Below, in pieces: positions 7,759-16,584 of a DNA stretch of 64,000 nucleotides. The notes under the pieces were generated by a model that was not told the DNA's origin, ran no database searches, and saw nothing but the letters and a program-made list of their open reading frames with translations. The DNA lies in assembly GCA_017467275.1 (NCBI GenBank), contig JAFTSN010000025.1:1-64000 (forward strand). Direction: 5' to 3'. Source of the DNA: Clostridia bacterium (GTDB lineage: Bacteria > Bacillota > Clostridia > Christensenellales > Borkfalkiaceae). The position numbers and the translations under genes were made by a program. Position 1 is the first letter of the stretch. Each line of letters opens with the position of its first letter.

Positions 7759-9060
7759 TTATTCATCCCAAAAAACGTCCGCTTCTTCCGTTTCTTCTTC
7801 CGTCGCCTGCCGAAGAACGCGCTTTGTCTTTTCTATTGGATAAGGAACGTCGTCCGCATTACAATAGCGCACGCTATCCACGTAAACAATTTGCTCGGTA
7901 TTTCTCCTACCCATATTTACCCACACGTACGTATTTGCTTGCGTTTGTTTTTCTTCGTCTATGTACCAATAATTGCAGCCGTATTGCCCCTTAGGACTTA
8001 CACCAACGTATAAATAATCGTAATTGTCTGTAATGTTTTTCTCGGCTTCAACGGTTTCTTGGAAATCAAGTTTTTCGTCTCTAAAAGCTCTAATAATTTT
8101 TTGATACGTCGCCTTGATTTCCTCTTCAACAATTTCTTCAGGATTTCTATCAGCCACTTCGTTTTGCAAACAAATTTCATCGTACAAATCCGAAAGGCTT
8201 GCCTTTCTCACCCAACGCCCTGCCATTTCGCCAATTTCATATTCGTACGTTAAGTTGCCCAAATTCTCCAAAAAGGGTTCTTCTCCATCCCACTCCTCTT
8301 CAAATTCCTCCATTAAATCCATGTATTGTCTAGGAGGGAGCAATGCTTTTAATCGTTTAATTTGTTCTTTCGTTATCCAAAATCCGTTTGAATTGGTCAA
8401 ACGCCCGTTTCCATCGATTCGGCTTTCATAAAAATGCACTTCCATTTCAGCCGTCATATCTATTTCATTAGGAATTACATCTCTATTTCTTTCCACGTAA
8501 AAAAGTACGGACGCCATATGTTTACAATAATCCTCTCTTTTAGCATAAGGACAATCACAATATGCCGTACAATTCATATAATCGTGTAAATTTTCAGAAA
8601 CCTCTACGTGATAAGTTTGCTCACCTTGCACTTGTGCATAATAGGTATTTTCGAGTGTCTTATAAACAAATTTTATCCCTGTATGCGATAATTTTTCCGC
8701 ACGATACAACATCAACGGAGAAAACATATCTCGCCATTCTTTATCACGTAAAAACTCTTTTAATTCCACAGGCAATTTTTCGAGTTTCCTTTTAACTTCT
8801 TCCGTAATTTCTATGTCTTCTTCTATTATTAGCTCTTCGGTTTTCCCAATCTCATCCGCGAGTTCTACTTTCTTCGCCAGCCACCAAATATAGCGCAACA
8901 ACTTTCGTAATTGTTTTTGTTTGGAATTGTAAGTTTCTGTTTCAAAATATAAATGAAATAATTGGCGAGAAAGTTCTTTCACCGCCAAATTATTCAATAA
9001 CTTTTCCCCTTCGGGAATCATTGTCTTTATAAACTCGACTTCAGACCGCAATAATTTCAT
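7759..9060 (-). CDS. SWIM zinc-finger domain protein
   Basis: This 433-residue protein carries a SWIM zinc finger, CxCx(8)CxH, at residues 168-181 (CDCPYAKREDYCKH). SWIM domains bind DNA or protein partners and often accompany SNF2 helicases or transposases, but no such partner is near here. The rest is helical, with clusters of Glu and Lys around residues 65-115, and not recognised. The start is taken as ATG 9060, with a GAGGGCGG site upstream. A TTG 66 bases earlier extends the frame but lacks a better site. The gene is visibly richer in A and T than its neighbours, suggesting transfer. It leads a six-gene minus-strand run. Confidence 0.74.
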   Translation of the reverse strand: MKLLRSEVEFIKTMIPEGEKLLNNLAVKELSRQLFHLYFETETYNSKQKQLRKLLRYIWWLAKKVELADEIGKTEELIIEEDIEITEEVKRKLEKLPVELKEFLRDKEWRDMFSPLMLYRAEKLSHTGIKFVYKTLENTYYAQVQGEQTYHVEVSENLHDYMNCTAYCDCPYAKREDYCKHMASVLFYVERNRDVIPNEIDMTAEMEVHFYESRIDGNGRLTNSNGFWITKEQIKRLKALLPPRQYMDLMEEFEEEWDGEEPFLENLGNLTYEYEIGEMAGRWVRKASLSDLYDEICLQNEVADRNPEEIVEEEIKATYQKIIRAFRDEKLDFQETVEAEKNITDNYDYLYVGVSPKGQYGCNYWYIDEEKQTQANTYVWVNMGRRNTEQIVYVDSVRYCNADDVPYPIEKTKRVLRQATEEETEEADVFWDE

Positions 9061-9127
9061 ATCCGCCCTCGCGTATTCAATATAATAGACATGTGTTTTA
9101 TTCTTCGTCGTAGTAGAAATCGTCAAG

Positions 9128-9184
9128 TCATTTTCGATATAACGTTATTAGCATTTCTACGTGCTTGGCGTTCGGGAACATATA
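9128..9184 (-). pseudogene. Orphan 3' end of an rlmD-like gene
   Basis: On the minus strand the last codons read MFPNAKHVEMLITLYRK then TGA, closely matching the C-terminus of the intact rlmD just upstream (MFPNTKHVETLVCLARK). At DNA level 25 bp (9159-9183 against 9375-9399) differ at one position. The sequence further upstream does not resemble RlmD. It is probably what is left of a second methyltransferase copy or of a duplication at the gene's 3' end. Confidence 0.6.
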
Positions 9185-9340
9185 TCCCCTGCTTAACAAG
9201 GGAATGTATGTTCGTCTCGCGCCGACGGCGGACTTCAAACACTTGATACGCCCGTTTCCGTTGTTCCACAACGCATTAAAAATCACAAAACCGCCTCGCC
9301 CGTATGCAAGCACACGGCGTAGGCGTTTTGTCATTTTTTC

Positions 9341-10747
9341 TTACGCCTTGCGCGCAAGGCACACGAGCGTCTCCACGTGCTTGGTGTTCGGGAACATATC
9401 GAATGGCTGAACGGACTCGATTTCGTAGAACCCTTTCCCCTCTTCCGACACTACCTTTTTTAATTCTCCGTCCTGCTCAATCAGCCGTCCCGTCAAAATT
9501 CCGACGTCGCGTGCCATCGTCGACGGATTACAGCTTATTATCGTAAGCTTGGGTATTCCGCTCTCGATCAAAGCCTTTAACACACTGCGCGCAATCCCCG
9601 CGCGAGGCGGGTCGAGAATGAGGCGAATTTTCTCCCCTCGCTCTTTTTTTAAGACCTTTTCCAGCTCATCTTCGACGTAACCGCAGATATTCGTCATATT
9701 CTCGAGCCCATTTTTCGCCTTTAAGGCGTCGGCACAGCGAACCGCCTCCTGCACAAGCTCGATTCCGTAGACCCGTTTGGCGCGCTTTGCGAGCATCGCA
9801 GTCAAAAGCCCGCCGCCCGAATAGGCGTCGATCACCACCTCGTCGCCCTCGCCCGTCACCGATTCCAGCGCGGCGTTATAAAGCTTGTTCCGCACGTTTT
9901 CATTGACCTGCAAAAAGGTGACGGGACCTGCCTCGAAGCGGATTCCCTGCTCCTCTGCCTCAAAATACCCCGCGCCGAAAAGCAGTTTAAACTCCTCGCC
10001 AAAGACGACGTTCGTTTCCTTACCGTTTATATTCAGCCACAGCGTAAACTCGCCCAAAGCCGCGCCCAAAAGCTCCTTAAAATAGTCGAGGTTGGGCAGC
10101 TTTTCCGTTGCGGAAACGAGCGTGACGATAAACCGCCCGCCGATCTCGCGGACGACGAAATGGCGCACGCTTCCCCTCTTATTCTCCTCGTCGTAAGCCC
10201 GCACCGCGCATTCGTCCATATACTGATAAAGCGCTTTGATCGCGCGCGTCGCCCAATCAGGCTGAATGGCACAAGCGGAAACGGGCACAATTCTGTGACT
10301 GCGTTCGGCATAGAAGCCAATCAATGTTTTCCCGTCCTTATCTACCCCGACGGGAATTTGCAATTTGTTGCGATAAGCATAATCGGAATCGCTCTTGACG
10401 GCAAGAGGCACGTCGAAAGATACCCCCGCAATCTTTTTAAGCGCGTTTTGCACGACCTCGCTTTTAAAACGAAGCTGTTCGCCATAGCTCATATGCTGGA
10501 GCTGGCAGCCACCGCATTTACCGAACACGGGACATTTCGCCCGCACGCGTTCCTCCGCAGGCGTCAAAATCTCCTCCACCTTTCCATACCCGATCTTATC
10601 CTTGATCTTTAAAACGCGGAAAGACACCTTTTCCCCAGGCAAACAAAAAGGCACGAAAAAAGTGATTCCCTCGTGCCTTAAAATGCCCTCGCCGTTACTG
10701 CCGAGCGCTTCTGTTATCGCGCATACCGATTGATTCTTTTCGGTCAT
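9341..10747 (-). CDS. rlmD: 23S rRNA (uracil-5-)-methyltransferase, RlmD/TrmA family
   Basis: This 468-residue enzyme methylates C5 of a uridine in 23S rRNA using S-adenosylmethionine. An N-terminal TRAM domain spans about residues 1-62. Iron-sulfur cysteines Cys72, Cys78 and Cys81 lie in CPVFGKCGGCQ, with a fourth further on. The SAM site IDAYSGGG, the motif ILDPPRAG and the catalytic cysteine in ISCNPST complete the family signature. The start ATG 10747 has AAGGAG upstream. In Firmicutes, members called RlmCD can modify two uridines, so the target position is not certain. A duplicated scrap of its 3' end lies 216 bp downstream. Confidence 0.88.
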   Translation of the reverse strand: MTEKNQSVCAITEALGSNGEGILRHEGITFFVPFCLPGEKVSFRVLKIKDKIGYGKVEEILTPAEERVRAKCPVFGKCGGCQLQHMSYGEQLRFKSEVVQNALKKIAGVSFDVPLAVKSDSDYAYRNKLQIPVGVDKDGKTLIGFYAERSHRIVPVSACAIQPDWATRAIKALYQYMDECAVRAYDEENKRGSVRHFVVREIGGRFIVTLVSATEKLPNLDYFKELLGAALGEFTLWLNINGKETNVVFGEEFKLLFGAGYFEAEEQGIRFEAGPVTFLQVNENVRNKLYNAALESVTGEGDEVVIDAYSGGGLLTAMLAKRAKRVYGIELVQEAVRCADALKAKNGLENMTNICGYVEDELEKVLKKERGEKIRLILDPPRAGIARSVLKALIESGIPKLTIISCNPSTMARDVGILTGRLIEQDGELKKVVSEEGKGFYEIESVQPFDMFPNTKHVETLVCLARKA

Positions 10748-10775
10748 TTTTGCCCGACTCCTTTATTCGGATTCC

Positions 10776-11303
10776 TCAACGCCGTTTGATGAACCTATCC
10801 ACCGTGGCGTTCACGTAGCCCTGACAGCGGAACATGGCGAAATCGTAAGCGACAAAAAACGCCGTTCCCGCTATCAAAATAATCAACCAAATATATTTAT
10901 CCACAAACGCGATTGTTGTGGTCATTTCAAACACAAACCGCCAGACGAAATACATCGCCCCGTCAAACCATGCCGCTTTGATCGGCAATGCGATCCAACG
11001 GTTGATTTTAAAGCGAAGCTGCAGCGCATTGACAATGGGATGCAACCCAAAAAACATAATAAACGGCAATGTGTCGAAAATGTTCACGCCGTTAAATATG
11101 AGGGTCAAAACGGACGCACCCACGTAGGCGAGTGCCGCGCCCGCATAATACTTCCCCGAAAGGGGGAGCATGATCGCCGCGCAAGCAAAGAGATAGCCCG
11201 TGAATAATAGCGGCGTATACAACGTGCCGACGGTCAGCATGATCGTCGCAATCGCGCACGCCACCGCAGACAATGCAATTTCGTAGGAGGTTATTTTCCG
11301 CAT
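10776..11303 (-). CDS. Integral membrane protein, ECF transporter S-component-like
   Basis: This 175-residue protein has five or six predicted transmembrane helices covering most of its length (for example ALSAVACAIATIML and YIWLIILIAGTAFFVAY). Size and layout resemble substrate-binding S components of energy-coupling-factor vitamin transporters, but no ligand motif or ECF ATPase is nearby. ATG 11303 has no clear Shine-Dalgarno. It begins 7 bases after the stop of the J-like gene, so translation probably depends on termination-reinitiation from that gene. The family assignment is tentative. Confidence 0.6.
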   Translation of the reverse strand: MRKITSYEIALSAVACAIATIMLTVGTLYTPLLFTGYLFACAAIMLPLSGKYYAGAALAYVGASVLTLIFNGVNIFDTLPFIMFFGLHPIVNALQLRFKINRWIALPIKAAWFDGAMYFVWRFVFEMTTTIAFVDKYIWLIILIAGTAFFVAYDFAMFRCQGYVNATVDRFIKRR

Positions 11304-11310
11304 CTTTCGC

Positions 11311-11943
11311 TTATCTGCAACCGCAGCAAAGGCTGAATAAGCAGTCCACGCAAAGATAGGTGTAGCAACAGGAAATACAGTTCGAGCAGCCGTTGCCGCC
11401 CATTTGGGGATCGGAATCGACAGGCTCGCCGTTCATTCGTCCCTCCGAATAGGGGTCACCGTTTTGCGCGGTTGCGGATTGCCGCGCATAGTCGTTTTTA
11501 GCGTTCAGCTTTCCGTAAGCCTCGCGGTATTTTTTATTGTCGGGGTCCATCTGCATGGCGATCTCGAGCTGCTTTTTGCTCTCGTTCGACCAATTCTTTT
11601 TATAAAACACGACCGCTTGCAAATAATGCCACTCGGCACCGCGTTCATTAAATTCGTCCAGCTTGAACTGTGCTTCGGCGATCTTCCCGCTTTTTAAAAG
11701 CTCGGCGATCTCCTCATACGCGCTCTTACCGTCCGTGTTGCGTTCTCTTTCGCGGCGCTCCTCCATGACCGACGCATACGCCGCGTCGATCTTACCGAGC
11801 ATTCTCGCCGCCTCATTCCCCGCTTCGCCGTCCAGCCAACGGTCCTCGGCGTATTTCTTTTTGAGCTCGTTGTATTTCGCCGTGATTTCCTCGTCCGTCG
11901 CGCTCTCTTCTACCCCGAGAATTTTATAGTCCTCTCTGCTCAT
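11311..11943 (-). CDS. J-domain-like protein with Cys-rich tail, HPD motif absent
   Basis: This 210-residue protein starts with a DnaJ-type J domain (DYKILGVEESATDEEI, residues 4-60). The HPD triad needed to stimulate DnaK ATPase is missing: the loop reads KYAEDRWLDGE. A TPR-like helical part (about 75-150) follows. The C-terminus is very rich in cysteine (about 185-210, SNCISCCYTYLCVDC), which suggests metal binding, lipidation or membrane association. The start ATG 11943 has AAGGAG upstream. It lies between DUF5685 and the S-component-like membrane protein, and all three are probably one unit. An active co-chaperone role is doubtful. Confidence 0.72.
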   Translation of the reverse strand: MSREDYKILGVEESATDEEITAKYNELKKKYAEDRWLDGEAGNEAARMLGKIDAAYASVMEERRERERNTDGKSAYEEIAELLKSGKIAEAQFKLDEFNERGAEWHYLQAVVFYKKNWSNESKKQLEIAMQMDPDNKKYREAYGKLNAKNDYARQSATAQNGDPYSEGRMNGEPVDSDPQMGGNGCSNCISCCYTYLCVDCLFSLCCGCR

Positions 11944-11987
11944 GTCCGAATGTTTTCTCCTTGCCTTTCGCTAAATTTTCCTATTCC

Positions 11988-12884
11988 TTATTTTGACGCC
12001 TTTTTCAGCTTTTTACCCTGTTTTTTGCAATTTTTACAATCCGCTTCAATACGGCTCGTCACCGCCTTGGTCTGCGCGGGCAAGCCGCGAAGCAAGATAT
12101 TGTCCGAGAGATCGCGGTTGAAATGGAATTTAATTCCCGACAAGTTCTCTCGAATATCAAAGAACAGCGAATGGAACGCATATTCCACGTCCGCACGGTT
12201 CTTTGCTATCAGCTCTTTCGCCGAAGCCGTGCCAAACGCTTTTACGAAGGGGTTATACGCACCTTTTTTCACGTCCTTATCGTAATCGTCGAGCGCGTCA
12301 ATCAAATAAATCCATTTCCCGACCGCATAGAAAAGATTATGCGTGTTTTCCGTGCGCTTGTCTTCCAACAGAAAGTCGGAAATTTCCGCGAGCATATTCG
12401 CCGTCGCATCCGCCGCCCGATCGAGACTGTCCGCTCCGCTTTTTTCCGTCTCCTCCTGCGCCGCAAGATTGCGCCTGACGATCTCCTCAAGCTCGGGATA
12501 TGCCTGTTTGGCTTTTTTAAAGCCCTTTTTAAACCAGAGCCGCTTCCCCCTGCCCTTATCTCCGTCCATGATATCGTCGGTGTATTTATAATACGCCAAC
12601 AGGGTGTTGAGCGCACCCAGCTTTTCCGTGAGGGGATCGACCTCTGCCATCGCCTTACTGCGGATACAATGGGTCATGCAGTGGCTCTTTTCGATTGTTA
12701 CGTCCTGCCCTGCGATATTATGCAAAATGACGGAAAGAAAGGTCACGTCGTAGGTGAGCCCCATGCGCGCGCGCTGCCCGCAAGAAGCGGATATCCCCTT
12801 ACATACCCCGCAATACATCGCCTTATACAGCATTTGATCCTTGATATATAAATACGGCGTATCCGTGCGTATATAACCGAACAT
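11988..12884 (-). CDS. DUF5685 family protein
   Basis: This 298-residue protein matches the DUF5685 pattern: N-terminal MFGYI, then a CGVCKG motif and further conserved Cys/His residues (HCMTHC) in a helical protein. The family's function is unknown, and the cysteines may bind a metal. The C-terminus also has paired cysteines (DCKNCKK). The start is ATG 12884 with GGAGAGG directly upstream, in preference to a frame opening at 12941. It is the first gene before the J-like protein (45 bp gap), and the pairing suggests a shared but unknown role. Confidence 0.8.
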   Translation of the reverse strand: MFGYIRTDTPYLYIKDQMLYKAMYCGVCKGISASCGQRARMGLTYDVTFLSVILHNIAGQDVTIEKSHCMTHCIRSKAMAEVDPLTEKLGALNTLLAYYKYTDDIMDGDKGRGKRLWFKKGFKKAKQAYPELEEIVRRNLAAQEETEKSGADSLDRAADATANMLAEISDFLLEDKRTENTHNLFYAVGKWIYLIDALDDYDKDVKKGAYNPFVKAFGTASAKELIAKNRADVEYAFHSLFFDIRENLSGIKFHFNRDLSDNILLRGLPAQTKAVTSRIEADCKNCKKQGKKLKKASK

Positions 12885-13043
12885 AACCTCTCCAAAGCGC
12901 TCTTTTTTATACGATAAAGAAATAAAACGAACCCGCCTCAAAAGCGGCTTATTCCCTTATAGTATACCACGACTTTTATAAAAAAGCAAACACAAAAACC
13001 GCTCTTCACAAAAATAGCGGAATTTATCACTTATTTAACAAAC

Positions 13044-13078
13044 AAAAACCGCGCCGCTCCCTTTGGACTCAACGCGGT
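13044..13078 (-). terminator. Intrinsic terminator after thrC
   Basis: ACCGCG/CGCGGT arms (48-53 and 73-78 of the 13,000 block) close a hairpin followed on the minus strand by TTTTTG, 18 bp after the thrC stop. Confidence 0.65.
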
Positions 13079-13095
13079 CTTCGCACTTTTTCATA

Positions 13096-14625
13096 TTATC
13101 TCTTCGTTTCCACGGGTTCGGGAACAATCTTCCCCTCCGAAAGAGAGAGAAGCTCTGCTGCGATCTTTTTCTCGTCTGCCGCCAAAACCGCCTTAAAACG
13201 CAACGGCTTATAGCGCATCTCCGTGATGCCCTTGGGAGGCTTCATCGCCGTCAGAAGATTCAACCGCTTCACGCCCTTGTAGCTATCCTTGACGTCGTTG
13301 CCCGACAGCGCATATAAAACGTCCTGCGGGAATTTATAGGGATTCGCCACCGCCGTGATCACGACGGGCGTTTCGTCCTTTTCGTCACGCTTTTCAAGGT
13401 ATTTATCCATGACCGCCGCCGCCACGCCCGTGTGCGTGTCCATGGCATAACCGTATTCCTCAAAGATATCATACATGGATTCGACCGTGTCGTCCTCGCT
13501 AGCATAGCCCGCTTGAAAATCAGCGGAAACAGACGAAAACTCCTCACCCGAAAGCGAGAATACGCCATTCTTTTCCATATCTTTCATCCTTGACGCCGTA
13601 AGCTTACAGTCTCTGCCGCAAGCCTCGTAGACAAGCCGCTCGGCATTCCCCGCCCAAAGAATATCGAGGGAGGGAGACATGGTGTGCGCAGGCGCACGCT
13701 TTTCCGAATCGTAGGTACCCGAGCGCAGGAAATCCCAAAGCGCGCGGTTGCGGTTGGACGCAGAGAGAATTTTTCCGACGGGCAACCCCATTTTCTTTGC
13801 ATAAAAGCAAGCGAGCACGGAGCAGAAGTCTCCTGCGGGAATCGCAAAATTCACGGGCTCACCCATTTCAATTTGCTCGGAGGAAAGCAGATCCGCATAA
13901 GCCGAGAAATAATAGGGAACACAGCTCAAAACAGAGAGAATATTCGCATATTCCGCAGAGACAGGCGCCATGTTTTTCTCTTTGAGCGCCTCTTTCGTCT
14001 CCTCGGACAAAACCGCCCGACGGACAACGCGAACACAATCGTTTACCGTGCCGCGCACCCCCGCAACAAAGACGTTTTTCCCCTGTTGCACGCTCAGGGA
14101 GAAGCGCTGAAGCTTGGAGGAGGTCTCGTCGGAATAGAACGCCGCGACCTTGACCCCTTTCTCGTTCTTAAACGCCTCGAGCAGCGCCTTACCGCTATCG
14201 CCAGCAGACGCAGCCACAAGAAGCGGTTCCTCTTTTACGCCCGCCTTTTCAGCGCACTTTTTCAAAATTTCAGGAAAAATGCGCGCTGCAAAGTCCTTTT
14301 CCGAACAAGTGGGCCCGTGGAAAAGTTCTAAAACGAAACGCCCGTCGTCAATCTTGAGAAGGGGCGCGGGATCGGAGCCGTCGAAAGCGGCATACGCCGC
14401 CTTACAGACCTCTGTGAAAAAAGCTTCGTCCTCCCCGTCGAAAAACCGCGCGAGAATCTTTGCCGCACGCTCGGGATAATCCGCTTCCGTGAGCGCCTCT
14501 ATCTCCGCGGCAGAAAAAACGGGAAAGCTCTCGGGAACGTATAAGCCCCCCTCCTTTGCATATCCCTTTACAACCGCTTCGTAAGCCGTTACTTTATCGT
14601 TTTTTCTCGTGCCGATAAAATTCAT
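13096..14625 (-). CDS. thrC: Threonine synthase
   Basis: This 509-residue PLP enzyme converts O-phosphohomoserine to threonine, the last step of threonine synthesis. The N-terminal part is typical of the bacterial family (TRKNDKVTAYEAVVKGYAKEGGLYVPE). The PLP lysine is Lys110 in FHGPTCSEKDFA, where most relatives have FHGPTLAFKDFA. The phosphate-binding loop reads AASAGDSGKA in place of the usual ATSGDTGKA. The protein therefore looks functional but divergent around the cofactor. The start ATG 14625 has CAGGTGA upstream. It stands alone, with hairpins on both sides. No other threonine-pathway gene is in the window. Confidence 0.88.
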   Translation of the reverse strand: MNFIGTRKNDKVTAYEAVVKGYAKEGGLYVPESFPVFSAAEIEALTEADYPERAAKILARFFDGEDEAFFTEVCKAAYAAFDGSDPAPLLKIDDGRFVLELFHGPTCSEKDFAARIFPEILKKCAEKAGVKEEPLLVAASAGDSGKALLEAFKNEKGVKVAAFYSDETSSKLQRFSLSVQQGKNVFVAGVRGTVNDCVRVVRRAVLSEETKEALKEKNMAPVSAEYANILSVLSCVPYYFSAYADLLSSEQIEMGEPVNFAIPAGDFCSVLACFYAKKMGLPVGKILSASNRNRALWDFLRSGTYDSEKRAPAHTMSPSLDILWAGNAERLVYEACGRDCKLTASRMKDMEKNGVFSLSGEEFSSVSADFQAGYASEDDTVESMYDIFEEYGYAMDTHTGVAAAVMDKYLEKRDEKDETPVVITAVANPYKFPQDVLYALSGNDVKDSYKGVKRLNLLTAMKPPKGITEMRYKPLRFKAVLAADEKKIAAELLSLSEGKIVPEPVETKR

Positions 14626-14674
14626 TGTTCACCTGCCTGACTGTTTTTTGACCCGTGTCCCTTAATCCGAACAC

Positions 14675-14703
14675 GGAAAACCGGACGGAGGTTCGCCGCC
14701 CGG
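14675..14703 (-). terminator. Possible terminator after the P-loop gene
   Basis: CCGG-GG/CC-CCGG arms (14681-14703) are followed on the minus strand by TTTT. The stem has mismatches, so this is a weak call. Confidence 0.4.
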
Positions 14704-14728
14704 AAAATATCCCGTTTTTTAATGCTTT

Positions 14729-15136
14729 TTAGACGTGTTTTCTCACGAAATCGGGCAATTCGTCCTTGGACGCGGAGATGGACACGTAAACCGTGAGACC
14801 TCTATCGTTTGCCACCTTTTCGAGCATATAGAAGAATGCCCCCATTTCCGAAACAGGCTTACCCGCAATACGCATAACGCCGTCGATAAATACGTACTCG
14901 TTATCGTGATTGCCAGCGATAACGCCCTTGACGAAACCGCAGAGTGCCGCTTCCCCCGCGACGTCGAAATCGGTCACGTCGATATAGCGGATCTCTCTTT
15001 CCAAATCGTACATTCCGCGCTTGGTGTCAGTCACGAAAATAATATGCCCTTTGGCTTGCTCGATCGTCGAGTTGGCAATCTCGATCATCTGCTTGGTTTT
15101 GCCCGTACCCTTCGATCCGTAAATTACTTTAATCAT
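14729..15136 (-). CDS. Small P-loop ATP-binding protein
   Basis: This 135-residue protein has a Walker A motif GSKGTGKT near residues 7-14, a Walker B-like strand YVFIDGVMRI and a later strand VYVSISAS. It matches a conserved Clostridia hypothetical family sometimes labelled PilT-like, although it lacks PilT's other domains. Its role is unknown. It is short for a motor ATPase and may be a nucleotide-binding regulator. The start is ATG 15136 with GGAGGG upstream, 21 codons inside a longer frame. It has its own promoter (15241-15269). Confidence 0.75.
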   Translation of the reverse strand: MIKVIYGSKGTGKTKQMIEIANSTIEQAKGHIIFVTDTKRGMYDLEREIRYIDVTDFDVAGEAALCGFVKGVIAGNHDNEYVFIDGVMRIAGKPVSEMGAFFYMLEKVANDRGLTVYVSISASKDELPDFVRKHV

Positions 15137-15240
15137 AGTTTTAAACCCTCCATAAATTTTACTTATATTTCGTCGGATTTTTACCCCCAACGTCCCCAAT
15201 TTTTCAACCTTTCAAAAAGTTATGCTTTTGGGTTACTTCT

Positions 15241-15269
15241 ATTTTAGCAGATTTTTATACGAATATCAA
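15241..15269 (-). promoter_or_regulatory. Promoter for the small P-loop gene
   Basis: The -35 is TTGATA (15264-15269), the spacer 17 bp and the -10 TAAAAT (15241-15246), giving a leader of about 100 bases. Confidence 0.7.
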
Positions 15270-15312
15270 GACTTTTTTGAAAATTTTTTCCCGATTTTGG
15301 AAAAAATTTTTT

Positions 15313-15341
15313 TTGGACCCGCTTTTTCGCCCGAAAAAGCG
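15313..15341 (-). terminator. Probable terminator after the aminotransferase gene
   Basis: A perfect 9-bp stem CGCTTTTTC/GAAAAAGCG with a 4-base loop (15320-15341) lies just past the stop. On the minus strand it is followed by an A8-T6 run instead of an immediate T tract, so the strength is uncertain. Confidence 0.5.
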
Positions 15342-15358
15342 AAAATTTGCGTCTTGAT

Positions 15359-16558
15359 TTAAGCGAATTTTTCCACGAAACGCTTAATTCTTGCAATCCC
15401 CTCCTCAATTTCGGGCAGGGAAAGGGAATAGGAGAGCCTTATGCAATCGTCTGCACCGAACGAAATACCGGGTACGACGGCGACCTTTTCGCATTCCAAA
15501 AGCTCCGCGGCAAACTCCATCGAGCCAGAAATGACTCTGCCTTGATAGCTCTTGCCGTAAAGCCCGCTTATATCCAACATGACGTAGAACGCGCCCTCGG
15601 GCACGATCGGCGTTACGCTCGCGACGTCCTTTAAAAGAGCCAAGATCCGTTCCCGACGCTCGGCAAAAACCGCCACCATCTCCCCGATCTCTTCTTCGGA
15701 AGAAGCAAGCGCCTCGATTGTCGCATATTGAGAAATCGAACAGGCGTTGGAGGTTGCATGACTTTGGAAAGAGTCGATCGCTTTTGCCACGTCCTCGGGT
15801 GCGGCAAGATAGCCGATTCGCCAGCCCGTCATGGCATAGGTCTTGGAAACGCCGTTGATAACCACGGTCAGCTCTTTCATCTTTTGCGAGCAAGCCGCGA
15901 TGGACAACGGTTTTTCGCCGTTATAGACGAGCTTTTCATAGATTTCGTCGGCAAGGACGAAAATTTCCGCCTCCTCGCACACCTTTGCAATCGCACGTAC
16001 CTCTTTTTCGGAGTACACCGCCCCCGTGGGATTATTGGGGGAGTTGAAAATAAGCATTTTCGTTTTGGGCGTGATCGCCTTTTTGAGGTCCTCCGCCGTC
16101 ATTTTAAACCCGTTTTCCTTGGCGCATTCCACGTAGACGGGTACCCCGCCGCAGACTTTCACGGCTTCGGGATACGTCAGCCAATAGGGCGCGGGAATAA
16201 TCACCTCGTCTCCCTCGTCCAAGAGAGCAAAGCACGCGTTGAACACCGAATGCTTGGCACCGTTGGAAACGATAATCTGCGAGGGCTTATAGTCGAGCGC
16301 GTTATCCCGTTTGAGCTTGTCGCAAATCGCCTGACGGAGTTTGGGTAACCCCGAGGAGGGCGTATATTTGGTGTAGCCGTTATCCAGCGCCGCTTTCGCC
16401 GCGTTGACAATGTGCTCGGGAGTGTTAAAATCGGGCTCGCCCACACCGAAAGAAACGACGTTTTCTCCCGCCGCCTTCAGTGCCTTTGCTTTTGCCGTGA
16501 TCGCAAGCGTCAGCGACGGCGACACGGCTTCCATTCTCGTAGCAATTCTCTTTTTCAT
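15359..16558 (-). CDS. Aspartate-type aminotransferase, PLP-dependent class I
   Basis: This 399-residue fold-type I aminotransferase is of the AspC/AspB group. The N-terminal GVGEPDFNTPEHI, the central NSPNNPTGAVY, the cofactor lysine in VSKTYAMTGWRIGY and the C-terminal substrate-binding arginine in IRLSYSLS are all present. It probably transfers amino groups between aspartate (or related amino acids) and 2-oxoglutarate in the cytosol. Specificity is not fixed by sequence. It follows prfA by 26 bp and is likely transcribed with it. Confidence 0.87.
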   Translation of the reverse strand: MKKRIATRMEAVSPSLTLAITAKAKALKAAGENVVSFGVGEPDFNTPEHIVNAAKAALDNGYTKYTPSSGLPKLRQAICDKLKRDNALDYKPSQIIVSNGAKHSVFNACFALLDEGDEVIIPAPYWLTYPEAVKVCGGVPVYVECAKENGFKMTAEDLKKAITPKTKMLIFNSPNNPTGAVYSEKEVRAIAKVCEEAEIFVLADEIYEKLVYNGEKPLSIAACSQKMKELTVVINGVSKTYAMTGWRIGYLAAPEDVAKAIDSFQSHATSNACSISQYATIEALASSEEEIGEMVAVFAERRERILALLKDVASVTPIVPEGAFYVMLDISGLYGKSYQGRVISGSMEFAAELLECEKVAVVPGISFGADDCIRLSYSLSLPEIEEGIARIKRFVEKFA

Positions 16559-16584
16559 ATGTCTATCCTTAAAACGTTTTCTCT

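Noticed and set aside
9185..9334. Small gene continuing upstream of the orphan rlmD end
   Set aside because: The frame lacks a ribosome site and recognisable features. Only the last 17 codons resemble a real protein.
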